From: Nitrosovibrio sp. Nv4
GTDB taxonomy: Bacteria > Pseudomonadota > Gammaproteobacteria > Burkholderiales > Nitrosomonadaceae
Length of the DNA: 64,000 bases
Assembly: GCF_900215485.1 (NCBI RefSeq)
Contig: NZ_OCMZ01000002.1
Coordinates: forward strand, 1,364,001 to 1,428,000
Direction of reading: 5' to 3'
Shown: one piece after another, positions 47,246 through 55,793 of the stretch
How positions within the stretch are numbered: position 1 is the stretch's first letter
How the letters are laid out: each line of letters starts with the position of its first letter
Notes under the pieces: generated by a model
Databases searched by the model: none
Told to the model about the DNA's origin: nothing
What the model saw: the letters and a program-made list of their open reading frames with translations, nothing else
Program-made: the position numbers and the translations under genes

Positions 47246-49815
47246 CTCCAATAGCCCTTCCCTAGCGAGAACTCGAACCCCAACGCAAGCAGTTTGTGGA
47301 CCAATTTGCGGTAACGTCTATCCGGCGCGTTGGTGAGGTTAACCCATATTCTCCCCGAAGGCCCGTCGCGGTCGTCGTCGACGGGAATGCCCCAGTCTGC
47401 GACTTCTGACAGGAGCCTGTCGGTGCCCGACGATCGCGCGGGTGGTGGGGCGCTCAGGCTCGAGGGAGCCGTCTTGGTCGCGGCAGGCCGCCGCATCATT
47501 TTAGCTTCCGATGGTTGCTCAGCGCTGTCTTCTTCCTCTTTGCCTTCTGGGTAAAGCGGGCCACCGAAGACTGCGCGCGCGAACGCATCCATTCGACTTG
47601 GGTGCTTTAATTTTCGGAGCGCGGCGGCCTCTATCTGGCGAACGCGCTCCCTCGTGACTCCGTATTGGCAGCCAATTTCGTCGAGCGTCAACGCCTCTTC
47701 GACGCCGATGCCGAAGCGCAGACGAAGAGTCTGCTCTTCCCTGGGCTTTAGCGTGGACAGTAGCTTGTCAATTGTCTCGAGTAATTCGGACTTGAACGCG
47801 ACGTCCATGGGATCTGTCGAGGCGAAATCGGATCGGACCTCGACGGCGATCAGCTCGTCGATGGGCAGTTCATGGATCGGCAATGGCTCAGGAGTGACGC
47901 GTTGAAGCTCGGCCACTTTGTGGACGGCCATGTTCAAACGAGCCGCGATCTCATGGAGCTCGGGCGGACACCCTGTCTCCGATTCAAACGCCTGAGTTTC
48001 TCGGGAAAGGCGCTGGGTCTTTTCATAGACATGGACCGGAACACGAACCGTCCTACATTTGTCGGCGAGGTACCGTCCAATTTGCTGTCGTATCCACCAA
48101 GTGGCGTAGGTGGAGAACTTGAAACCGCGGCGCCAATCGAAGCGTTCGACGGCCTTCAGCAGGCCGATGTTTCCTTCTTGTGCCAAGTCGTCCAAAGGTT
48201 CGCCGCTGTATAGATACTTTTTGGCGAGATGGAAAACGAGCTTTAGGTTGGCGACGGCCATTCGTTCGCGGGCGCGCTGGTGGGCCTTCATGGCGCTCGC
48301 GTATTGATTGGCCGAGCCGGTGTTGCCGTGGTCTTCGATATCGGCCAGCTCCAGAAGGAAGCGCCGATTCAGTCGAAGCGACGACAGCGTTTCACGGATG
48401 GCTCGCCATCCCGCTCCCTGCTGGACAGAGCCAACCGGAAGGCTCGCGAGCTGGTCCAGCGCATCCAAGAAGTCCGAGGCTTGGTCGCCAAGCGGGCGAG
48501 TCTCGAATTGGAGGGCTGGATCGTGCTCTGCTGCTTCGTCAGGCGAGTCCGATGCGGCGGTGTCGGCATCGTTTTCGCCTTCGAGAGTGGGTTCAAGCTT
48601 TGGCTGGACGTCGGCGGGGCCAAGCGACAACCAACTCAAAGGCTGTTGTCCGGCCCTAACCAAGTGCCCAGCGGCCAACGTAAGGTCGATGCCACGCGGC
48701 CAAGTCGCCAAAGCGTCGAGTGCTCTTTCCAACTCGCTTTCCATGGCTTGGCTCAGCGCGACCTCTTCTTCCGCGGAAATGAGCCTTTCTTGCTGGAATT
48801 CTTTTTGGTAAATGCGCAGAGGCTCTGTTCGATTGGAGACGAGGCTGTCGATGGAGGCCAAGGCATTGGCCACGATCTCTTCTTCGTCCGGCGATTCCTC
48901 TGGTTTGACGTAGACCTCGAAGTTTTCGGTGGCGCTGGCACCGACGTATTCGAATCGTTCATCGACTTCGGCGCCGAGGTCGTTGATTATCATGCTCAGC
49001 TGCGCTTCGGCCTCGGGGTTTGCGGATCGGTCATCGTTGACCGACAGCGCCTCGACCCACATGTACGGCACGCTGCCTTCGCGGACGGCTCGAAGCATTA
49101 GCAGGCGGAGCCGTCCTAGAACTTCGGCGTCGTCTGTGCGCGCCAAGGGCTGCGATCTTTCTGGCAGGTAAGCGTCGATATCATCCCAGTCAGCTGAAGA
49201 GTCGACGGGTTCATATTCCGTGATGGCTGCCTGAATTGCGCTGACGGCTTGGGCGATCGACGAATCGGCATCGGGCGGAGGCCGGTCTTCCTCGGGCTCC
49301 CAACTGAACAAGTCAAAGTTTGGCGTGTTTTCTGGTTCGGTCGTTTCATCGACCGTGATTGGGGCCGCAGGGCGCGCCATGTCTGCTTCAGTCTCGCTTG
49401 CGCCGATCAGATACGCGGGGTGTTCCGAGGCTTGAACGCCCAAAGGTTCGATGGGTCCATCGGACAGTGGGGGCATGCCAAGGGCTTGGTGGCCCCAAGC
49501 TCCTATCGAGACTTTGACTGACTCGAGGATGGCGGCGGCCTCGTGTGCGCCTGCGGCAACCGCAATGGCAAGGGCCGTTTTTCCAGAGGGATCGAGCAGA
49601 CCGTCGTCAATTCCTGCATCGAGCAGCAGTTTGCAGATGACGGGCTTGTTTCGAGCTGCCGACAACATTAGAGGCGTCAAACCGTTTCGGTCGCGGGCGT
49701 TGAGATCGTCGCCTCGATCGATGTGAATCTGAATCGCGCTCTCGATCCCAGCCATGACGGCCATTCTTAAAAACCGGCTGAGAGGCAGCATGCCCGCGAC
49801 GCTCGTGTCGTTCAC
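47242..49815 (-). CDS. Ankyrin-repeat protein fused to a complete RpoD-like sigma factor
   Basis: 857 residues, first gene of the island operon, start GTG 49815 with GGGGGAG upstream. Residues 15-100 hold two or three ankyrin repeats (ARDRNGLTPLMLSAARNKPV; DPSGKTALAIAVAAGAHEAA). Residues 230-330 read as sigma region 1.1, 329-365 as 1.2 (TEPLRIYQKEFQQERLISAE), and 370-510 as a low-complexity non-conserved region. 514-600 are regions 2.1-2.4 and 3.0 (DDLAQEGNIGLLKAVERFDW; STYATWWIRQQIGRYLADKC), 610-665 region 3, and 682-745 region 4 (VTRERVRQIEAAALRKLKHP). In region 2.4 the -10 contact Gln is kept but the Thr (440 in E. coli) is Gly; the region 4.2 helix is almost unchanged. A novel tail (800-857) ends LLALGFEFSLGKGYWR. 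Either a true alternative sigma or a sigma-like promoter binder. Confidence 0.93.
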   Translation of the reverse strand: MNDTSVAGMLPLSRFLRMAVMAGIESAIQIHIDRGDDLNARDRNGLTPLMLSAARNKPVICKLLLDAGIDDGLLDPSGKTALAIAVAAGAHEAAAILESVKVSIGAWGHQALGMPPLSDGPIEPLGVQASEHPAYLIGASETEADMARPAAPITVDETTEPENTPNFDLFSWEPEEDRPPPDADSSIAQAVSAIQAAITEYEPVDSSADWDDIDAYLPERSQPLARTDDAEVLGRLRLLMLRAVREGSVPYMWVEALSVNDDRSANPEAEAQLSMIINDLGAEVDERFEYVGASATENFEVYVKPEESPDEEEIVANALASIDSLVSNRTEPLRIYQKEFQQERLISAEEEVALSQAMESELERALDALATWPRGIDLTLAAGHLVRAGQQPLSWLSLGPADVQPKLEPTLEGENDADTAASDSPDEAAEHDPALQFETRPLGDQASDFLDALDQLASLPVGSVQQGAGWRAIRETLSSLRLNRRFLLELADIEDHGNTGSANQYASAMKAHQRARERMAVANLKLVFHLAKKYLYSGEPLDDLAQEGNIGLLKAVERFDWRRGFKFSTYATWWIRQQIGRYLADKCRTVRVPVHVYEKTQRLSRETQAFESETGCPPELHEIAARLNMAVHKVAELQRVTPEPLPIHELPIDELIAVEVRSDFASTDPMDVAFKSELLETIDKLLSTLKPREEQTLRLRFGIGVEEALTLDEIGCQYGVTRERVRQIEAAALRKLKHPSRMDAFARAVFGGPLYPEGKEEEDSAEQPSEAKMMRRPAATKTAPSSLSAPPPARSSGTDRLLSEVADWGIPVDDDRDGPSGRIWVNLTNAPDRRYRKLVHKLLALGFEFSLGKGYWR

Positions 49816-49882
49816 GCGCCCGTCTCCCCCTGGGCCGCTGCGTTGACAGCCTCTCCCAGCTGCCGGAGGCGCACCCCGAAAA

Positions 49883-49968
49883 TTTTTATCGTTGTTAGGC
49901 GGTGGTCGTGGCTAGACAGCTCTGATGTCCCTTTGGCCATATTGGTTCTGTCGAGTTTTTATCGTTGT
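49883..49968 (-). repeat. Direct repeat ACAACGATAAAAA upstream of the ankyrin-sigma operon
   Basis: The 13-mer TTTTTATCGTTGT occurs at 49883-49895 and again at 49956-49968, 73 bp apart and 68-153 bp before the operon start. Read with the operon it is ACAACGATAAAAA. It could be a paired activator/operator site, a promoter element for the encoded sigma, or a recombination core. Confidence 0.55.
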
Positions 49969-50005
49969 AGCCACGGGATTTTATCAAACTCAGCAGTATT
50001 TACCA

Positions 50006-50021
50006 GTGTACTGAGGTACAC
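50006..50021. promoter_or_regulatory. Palindrome GTGTAC-TGAG-GTACAC
   Basis: Perfect 6-bp arms (50006-50011, 50016-50021) in the region between the divergent operon and recombinase. Size and symmetry fit an operator for a dimeric regulator; the protein is unknown. Confidence 0.4.
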
Positions 50022-50298
50022 CAGAGAATCAGTGTGGGTATTTAGGATTTGACGAAGAGGAGTCGCTACTTGAGGCAATAGATACCTAGGGCTGCTTCAG
50101 GTAAGAACTTAAAGTCGAATGCAAAAAGAGGTCTTTGAAATATATGATAGACGGTTTATTGTTACTTCTCCATGAGTCCGTTCGTAACCCTGCTGCGACT
50201 TGGCTCTTCAAAACGGTCGTTTGTCGGAGATGAGTAGCGGAAAGGAAAAATACCTATTATTGCCGTGTTTATTCCTCCCACAACTATATCTTGAAATA

Positions 50299-50360
50299 CC
50301 ACCTCCGATAAGTTAAGATATTGATGAGTTTCAGGAGAATAACAACTTTGTAGGGGGTGG
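50299..50360 (+). promoter_or_regulatory. Possible masking of the recombinase ribosome site
   Basis: CCACCTCC (50299-50306) can pair with GGGGGTGG (50353-50360) at seven of eight positions plus one T-G wobble. The latter is the ribosome site one base before the recombinase ATG. Folding would hide it. Confidence 0.35.
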
Positions 50361-50361
50361 A

Positions 50362-50964
50362 ATGAAAATCGGTTATGCGCGGGTAAGTACTCAAGAGCAG
50401 GATTTGGCTCTACAGCTCGATGCCTTGACTAAGGAAGGGTGCGAGAAAATATTTCAGGAAAAGGCTTCAGGAGCACAGCGGGACAGACCAGAGCTGAAAG
50501 CCGCCCTTTCCTACATGCGGAAAGGCGATACATTGGTCGTCTGGAAACTTGATCGGCTTGCCCGCTCCATGAAACAGCTTATTGAAACAATTGAATCGTT
50601 CCAGGACGAGGGTATAGGGTTGAAATCCATACAGGACCCCATCGATACCAGTTCGCCGAGCGGAAGACTCGTCTTCCATATTTTCGCGGCATTGGCCGAA
50701 TTTGAACGTGGCGTTATTCGTGAGCGAACGACTGCAGGGTTAAGAGCCGCCCGGGAACGTGGACGGGTTGGTGGCAGACCTCCCTCACTTTCAGCCAAAG
50801 ACCTCCAAGTAGCGAAGGCTATGCTGAAAGATTCCAATATCACTGTGGCTACGGTTGCCAGTCGATTAAACGTGGCCGCATCCACGTTATACCGCCATAT
50901 TCCCCATGCGAGAAGTGCAAGTCTAGAGGCAGAGGAAGGCAGGGTTATTGTAACGACAGAATGA
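50362..50964 (+). CDS. Serine recombinase (resolvase/invertase)
   Basis: 200-residue small serine recombinase. The catalytic Ser is in GYARVSTQEQDLALQLDAL (residue 9), with the partner Arg residues in KLDRLARSMKQL (about 65-76) and AALAEFERGVIRERTTAGL (about 112-130). A C-terminal helix-turn-helix (VATVASRLNVAASTLYRHIP) binds DNA. Complete and likely active. It is divergent from the ankyrin-sigma operon and may have moved the island or act on inverted or direct sites near 49.9-50.3 kb, though no certain crossover site is seen. Confidence 0.93.
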   Translation: MKIGYARVSTQEQDLALQLDALTKEGCEKIFQEKASGAQRDRPELKAALSYMRKGDTLVVWKLDRLARSMKQLIETIESFQDEGIGLKSIQDPIDTSSPSGRLVFHIFAALAEFERGVIRERTTAGLRAARERGRVGGRPPSLSAKDLQVAKAMLKDSNITVATVASRLNVAASTLYRHIPHARSASLEAEEGRVIVTTE

Positions 50965-51129
50965 TGAGAATCGGCGAGACAGACGGGAAACCGGGTTATC
51001 GGTGTGAGCGGACACCGATTCACTCGGGCGAAGTATGGAGCGTCGAAGCAAAAATAACTCTCATTATTTAGGCGTCCCATCGTAAAAACACCTGCCTATC
51101 GGAAACGCTTTTACCGCAGCATAAACAAA

Positions 51130-52146
51130 ATGGAAAATGAAGATGGCAGGCTCTCCCTTGACCTCGATCTGACGTGTCTGGGGTACCGGGGCGAAACGCT
51201 TCCGTTTCGAATCAGCCTTCGTGCCGATGCGCTACCGCAACTGATCGATGCCGCTGCTCATGGCGACCGTATCTACGAGCTTTTTTCGATATGCAGGCAC
51301 GGCGATATCAAACGACACCTTTGGGTACGGACTATAGAAGCAGCTGAGAGGATAACCCGTCGTTACCAATGGATAAGCGAAGAAGCTGGGTGGCCGAAAA
51401 ACGAATGCCACTACCCCAAATGGGATAATGCCTTCTGTTTAACCTGGGACGAACAACCAGAGGAATGTGCCTGGCATTGGGGGAAACAGCGGCCGGAAAT
51501 CAAGGAATTCGTTGACTATTGGTTTGATCGCGTTCTGGCAGCAAAAAAATTATTGCGACAGTCGGAAGATATATTTACTCAGCGCGAAATCAGCCTCATA
51601 GACAGCGGCAAGCACGACTACGAATACGAAACAGAGACGCCCTTTGTTCTAACGCCACCGGGGACCCGATATATCCCGGTAAAGGATCAATATCCTGAAT
51701 GGTTTTATGAAGATTTGGCTCACATGCTGGGGCAGTATGAGATCGGCTCCGTATCCTATCGCTCAACGGATCTCAGAACGTTTCGCCTTATGTGTGCAGA
51801 ACAATTAAAGCGATGCGCCGACACGAACCAAGACCCGAAAACGGTATTTCCGGTAAGCGTTATGAACCTCATAATGTCAAATAAGGACTACTTTCCGCGA
51901 GCGAGCCGTTGGGGTGGATACGCGCTTTATTCGGAGGAAGGGCTGGGTTATGGAGATTTGTTAATCGACATGGATCGGCAGGTCGGTCGTTCACCCAAGG
52001 TTTTGTATGAGCAGTATTATCGCTGCTTCCCTGATCAGTGGCCTCTTTACATCCTGACCGACGAGGAGATGGGGGAAATCAGGGGTTACAAACGTAAGGT
52101 CCTGAGGGAAGCATATCTGTTTCTATATAAAAAGCTGCCCCGATAA
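51130..52146 (+). CDS. Hypothetical protein, 338 residues
   Basis: Not recognised. Soluble, rich in Trp, Tyr, Glu and Arg, no signal peptide. Features: DLDLTCLGYRGETLPFRISL at the start, repeated aromatic stretches (WPKNECHYPKWDNAFCLTWD, about 88-107), VLTPPGTRYIPVKDQYPEWF (about 174) and a basic C-terminus. A coherent frame of this length with even composition supports a gene. It follows the recombinase on the same strand and precedes another unknown gene; it may be part of the same mobile cargo. Confidence 0.65.
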   Translation: MENEDGRLSLDLDLTCLGYRGETLPFRISLRADALPQLIDAAAHGDRIYELFSICRHGDIKRHLWVRTIEAAERITRRYQWISEEAGWPKNECHYPKWDNAFCLTWDEQPEECAWHWGKQRPEIKEFVDYWFDRVLAAKKLLRQSEDIFTQREISLIDSGKHDYEYETETPFVLTPPGTRYIPVKDQYPEWFYEDLAHMLGQYEIGSVSYRSTDLRTFRLMCAEQLKRCADTNQDPKTVFPVSVMNLIMSNKDYFPRASRWGGYALYSEEGLGYGDLLIDMDRQVGRSPKVLYEQYYRCFPDQWPLYILTDEEMGEIRGYKRKVLREAYLFLYKKLPR

Positions 52147-52288
52147 TCACCCCTATAGGGCTACACAACCCGGCCTGGTGAAAAACCGTACAAGACTTGT
52201 AACGTTGGATTTGCATGTCGGTGATTTGGACCGGCTGGAGTTAGCCAAACAAGTATTTCAGTAACAGCTGATAGAAACGAGACTATTA

Positions 52289-52450
52289 ATGAGAAAACGA
52301 GCGCTAAACCGTCTTTTCCGTTTCACCCCATTTGCAGAATTGCCGCGACGGCGACGGCGGGACCTCTACGTCAGCCTTCGCTGGAAGATCACGCAAGACG
52401 CCGGTGAGTATGGTGGGAAATTAATTCACGACGCACCTCGTGCTCGATGA
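52289..52450 (+). pseudogene. Possible 5' part of the frameshifted downstream gene
   Basis: A 53-codon reading from ATG 52289 (MRKRALNRLFRFTPFAELPR, ending GGKLIHDAPRAR) runs into a TGA at 52448. The next frame picks up LDEPGRPKLYKQSFDVYFLG at once. The amino-acid texture flows across the junction, which suggests one gene broken by a single-base indel near 52440. Confidence 0.45.
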
Positions 52451-53009
52451 GCCAGGCCGGCCTAAGCTATATAAGCAATCGTTCGACGTCTATTTTCTTG
52501 GAACCGATGAGGTCACCATCTGGAATGCCACGATCTTTACCACGAATTGCGAATTCTGGAACAAAACGAGGAGCATGGCCTCTGAGCGCGCTATTTCACT
52601 TCTCACGGAAGAGCAGCGAGAACAAGAGTGCGGATTGAAATTTGAAGGGCCATTTCACAAAGACGGCGAAAAATACTACAGAATGGCGGAACGAGAGCCG
52701 CGTCGCTATGACTGTTTCGGCGGGTTAATGCTGCGCGAATATCAAAGCAAAAGAGAGATGGAAATTATAGAAAATGAGCCGCCGGCAATTTATGAATCAT
52801 TCAAGACGGATCCCAGTTATGAATATGGGACCGGCTTGCGGGCGGTTGTCCTCGCGGACGAAATCAATCGGGAAGTGATCGATGCCACCATCGACAGATT
52901 TCGCGAAGTCGGCGAAGCGGACTGGCAAAGCGAACAACCGGTCCCAAGAGAAGTATTGCCGTTTGAAACCCAGGAAACGGCGCTGTCCAAAGTTAAATAT
53001 ACCATCTAG
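52440..53009 (+). CDS. Hypothetical protein, likely 3' part of a frameshifted gene
   Basis: 189 codons from GTG 52440. No domain recognised. Strands such as QSFDVYFLGTDEVTIWNATI, an acidic mid-part and ALADE-like VLADEINREVIDATIDRFRE are seen. The lack of a good start and the matching open text in the preceding frame (52289-52450) suggest the original product was about 240 residues. It lies about 290 bp after the other hypothetical gene on the same strand. Confidence 0.5.
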   Translation: MLDEPGRPKLYKQSFDVYFLGTDEVTIWNATIFTTNCEFWNKTRSMASERAISLLTEEQREQECGLKFEGPFHKDGEKYYRMAEREPRRYDCFGGLMLREYQSKREMEIIENEPPAIYESFKTDPSYEYGTGLRAVVLADEINREVIDATIDRFREVGEADWQSEQPVPREVLPFETQETALSKVKYTI

Positions 53010-53344
53010 GCGCATGCGCCATGGCAATAGACCAGCGGTCTTTGAGCGCCAGTAGGACTTGATGCAGCTACGTCTTCCGTGCCAAAAGCTCGGGTGATCA
53101 TAGGTTACCTGAAAAAATAATCGGTACCGCCACCTCATATATTTGATTCACTTTAGTCGCGAGCATGGGGTCTCCTGACTGGACCTTGTTTCAGGATTGG
53201 CAGCGTATGCGGGCTGTTGGCCAATGACAGTGAGTGCGGGTTCGCTCCCACTCTAAAGTACCTGAACACAACCTGTCTGCTGCCGTTCTTCTCCTTCCCA
53301 TGTTCCAGCGCACCACCTTGGCAATCGCAAAACTCGCGCATTAG
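53010..53344. other. Intergenic region before truncated nirK
   Basis: No supported gene. A 62-codon minus-strand frame (53153-53341) has no likeness. The missing nirK 5' end is not found in any frame here, so a recombination junction must lie near 53345. Confidence 0.4.
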
Positions 53345-54151
53345 GAGTCAAGCAATCTTGTCGTCCGGCAAAGCTCATGGAATCAACCGCGCGTAGGCGA
53401 TACGATTACTGTTAATCTGAGTAATGCTCAAAACAGCGCCCACATTCATTCGATTGACTTCCACGCGGTTACTGGCCCGGGCGGTGGCGCAGCGGTAACT
53501 CAGGCAGCCCCTGGCCAAACCAAGAGCTTCACCTTTAAAGCGCTCCATCCGGGGCTGTTCGTTTACCATTGCGCAACTCCGATGGTCGCTCAGCACATCA
53601 CAAATGGAATGTACGGATTGATTCTGGTTGAGCCGGAAGGCGGCATGCCGAAGGTCGAAAGGGAATTCTATGTGATGCAGGGCGAGCTCTACACCGCGCA
53701 GCGGCATGGTGCACTTGGCTTGCAGGAGTTCTCGCTTGAAAAGCTACTTGCCGAGAATCCGGAGCACATCATGTTCAATGGCACCATGGATGCGCTCACC
53801 AAAACCTACAAGATGGAAGCCAACCTGGGAGAAAACATACGTATCTACTTCGGTGTGGGTGGCCCGAATCTCACCTCCAGCTTTCACGTCATTGGCGAGG
53901 TGTTCGATAAGGTTTATGATCAGGCTTCGCTCACCAGTCCACCGCTAACTGATGTGCAAACCACGCTTGTCCCACCCGGCGGTGCTACCATAGTAGAGTT
54001 CAAGGTCGATTACCCGGGACGTTATATTCTGGTCGACCATGCTCTGTCACGCATGGAAAAAGGGTTGGCAGGTGTCCTCACCGTCAATGGCAAGGCAAAC
54101 CCGGCAATATTCAACAGCAGTGAAAAAATCGACACCACACCCGGGCATTAA
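53345..54151 (+). pseudogene. nirK: Copper nitrite reductase, 5'-truncated
   Basis: Reduces nitrite to NO in the periplasm when whole. The reading is open from 53345 after a TAG, with no start codon before the conserved RVGDTITVNLSNAQ. All copper ligands are present: His in NSAHIHSIDFH (type 1 and type 2), Cys and His in VYHCATPMVAQHITNGM, and His in SSFHVIGEV. The AniA-like text VEREFYVMQGELYTAQ and the C-terminus are complete. About 90-100 N-terminal residues, including the signal peptide and first strands, are missing. The ATG at 53582 would start beyond half of the ligands, so no functional product is expected. Confidence 0.8.
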
Positions 54152-54450
54152 AAGCATCTTGGAGCTAGACAGAGGTGTGTAGAAGCGTTATCCGTACTCG
54201 TCAATTCTATTGAACCTGTGAAGCAATCAGCGGCAATGCTGGGCTGACGGTATTGCGCAATTGTTATTGTCCAGCCCACTCTATAAGGGTTGGTTGCTGC
54301 AGTCCTTATCCAGCGCTATTGCCTCTTTTATACTTGCGGTTAAATGCAGTATCAGATTGATAAGTAAGCGGCCCCCGAATTCAGCTGAGATTTTTGACGT
54401 CGAGCTTCCTCTGCTAGGTAGCAGGGTGGGAATCCAAGCAAGGAAATTGC

Positions 54451-55461
54451 ATGAGAGTAGCTGTTTGCAGCGCACAGTCCTATGACCGTCAATTCTTGAC
54501 GGAAGCTAATCATGACATTGGGCATGAGCTCGTGTTTTTCGAATCGCACCTGCGCGACGAGACGCGGCAGATGGTTGCAGGCTTTCCTGCTGTGTGTGTT
54601 TTCGTCAATGACACGCTCGACGCTCGAGTGCTTGAAACTCTGGCCTTACAGGGCACGCGACTGATCGCGCTACGCTGTGCCGGCTTCAACAATGTGGATA
54701 TTCAGTCGGCCAGCAGACTTGGGCTACGTATCGTGAGAGTTCCGGCTTATTCGCCCCACTCGGTAGCAGAGCACAGCGTGGGACTGATGCTCGTGCTAAA
54801 CCGGCACCTTCACCATGCATATAACCGGGTGCGTAACGGTAATTTCGCTTTGCAGGGGTTGCTAGGGTTTGAGCTGCGCGGTAAAACCGTCGGTACCGTC
54901 GGCACTGGCCGTATTGGCGAGGCAGTCACGCAAATACTGCGCGGATTCGGTTGTCGCCTGATCGCCCATGATCCCCAGGAAAGCCTTGAATGCATCAGCC
55001 TGGGCGTGGAGTATGTAGCGCTCGACAAACTTTATGCCGAGAGTGACATCATCACGTTGCATTGCCCATTGAACCCTCAAACACATCGTTTAATCGACAG
55101 GGCTGCGATCAGCCAAATGAAACACGGCGTGATGCTAATCAACACCAGTCGCGGCGCAGTCATTGATACGCAAGCGGTAATTGAAGGACTGAAGTCCGCA
55201 AAAATCGGCTCCCTTGGACTTGATGTGTATGAACAGGAAGGCGATCTGTTCTTCCAGGATTTATCTGATCAGGTGATACAGGATGATGTGTTTGGACGCT
55301 TGCTGACTTTTCCAAACGTGCTGGTTACCGGTCATCAGGGGTTCTTCACTGCCGAAGCGCTTTCGAGCATCGCACAAACCACCCTGCGAAATATCACCGT
55401 TTTCGAGCGAGACGGAATATGCCAGAATGAAGTAAAGGTTGATTTGCTCATAGCAGATTAG
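54451..55461 (+). CDS. ldhA: D-2-hydroxyacid dehydrogenase (D-lactate dehydrogenase-like)
   Basis: NAD-dependent oxidoreductase of 336 residues. NAD loop [17 protein letters not shown] (about residues 145-161), catalytic Arg in [11 protein letters not shown] (about 234), Glu in [14 protein letters not shown] (about 263) and His in [14 protein letters not shown] (about 294). The substrate-binding [15 protein letters not shown] and the YEQE stretch fit the LdhA subgroup, which reduces pyruvate to D-lactate. Single gene after the truncated nirK. Fermentative or redox-balancing role is inferred from the family. Confidence 0.9.
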   Translation: MRVAVCSAQSYDRQFLTEANHDIGHELVFFESHLRDETRQMVAGFPAVCVFVNDTLDARVLETLALQGTRLIALRCAGFNNVDIQSASRLGLRIVRVPAYSPHSVAEHSVGLMLVLNRHLHHAYNRVRNGNFALQGLLGFELRGKTVGTVGTGRIGEAVTQILRGFGCRLIAHDPQESLECISLGVEYVALDKLYAESDIITLHCPLNPQTHRLIDRAAISQMKHGVMLINTSRGAVIDTQAVIEGLKSAKIGSLGLDVYEQEGDLFFQDLSDQVIQDDVFGRLLTFPNVLVTGHQGFFTAEALSSIAQTTLRNITVFERDGICQNEVKVDLLIAD

Positions 55462-55793
55462 CTCATCATTTTTTTCACAACAGTTCATTCCAAATGTGGC
55501 CTCTGGAAGATATATAGCGCCCCTCTGCTACCGCCGCAATCTGGGCAGCCCGTTCCGGACTTTTGCGCGGCAAGCGGTCAAGCCGCTTCTGTCGCTTTGA
55601 GGGTAACAACCTGTTCCTTCAGGGTGTAGCCATATGATGCGGTTGTGATGTACGGAAAGGCCGGAAGGATCATGTACAGGGTCACCAAGACGTGGCGGCA
55701 TGTTCGCTGCATGTCGCTTGAGCCGGACAATTCGAAGACTGCGCTAGGAAGATTATTTATTTGTCCAAGTCGCGGCGTCATCCGGAATTGGCG
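55462..55793. other. Intergenic region
   Basis: No supported gene; a 67-codon minus-strand frame (55578-55781) has no ribosome site or likeness. No terminator was found. Confidence 0.4.

Noticed and set aside
55578-55781. 67-codon minus frame before the S8 peptidase end
   Set aside because: No start signal or known domain.
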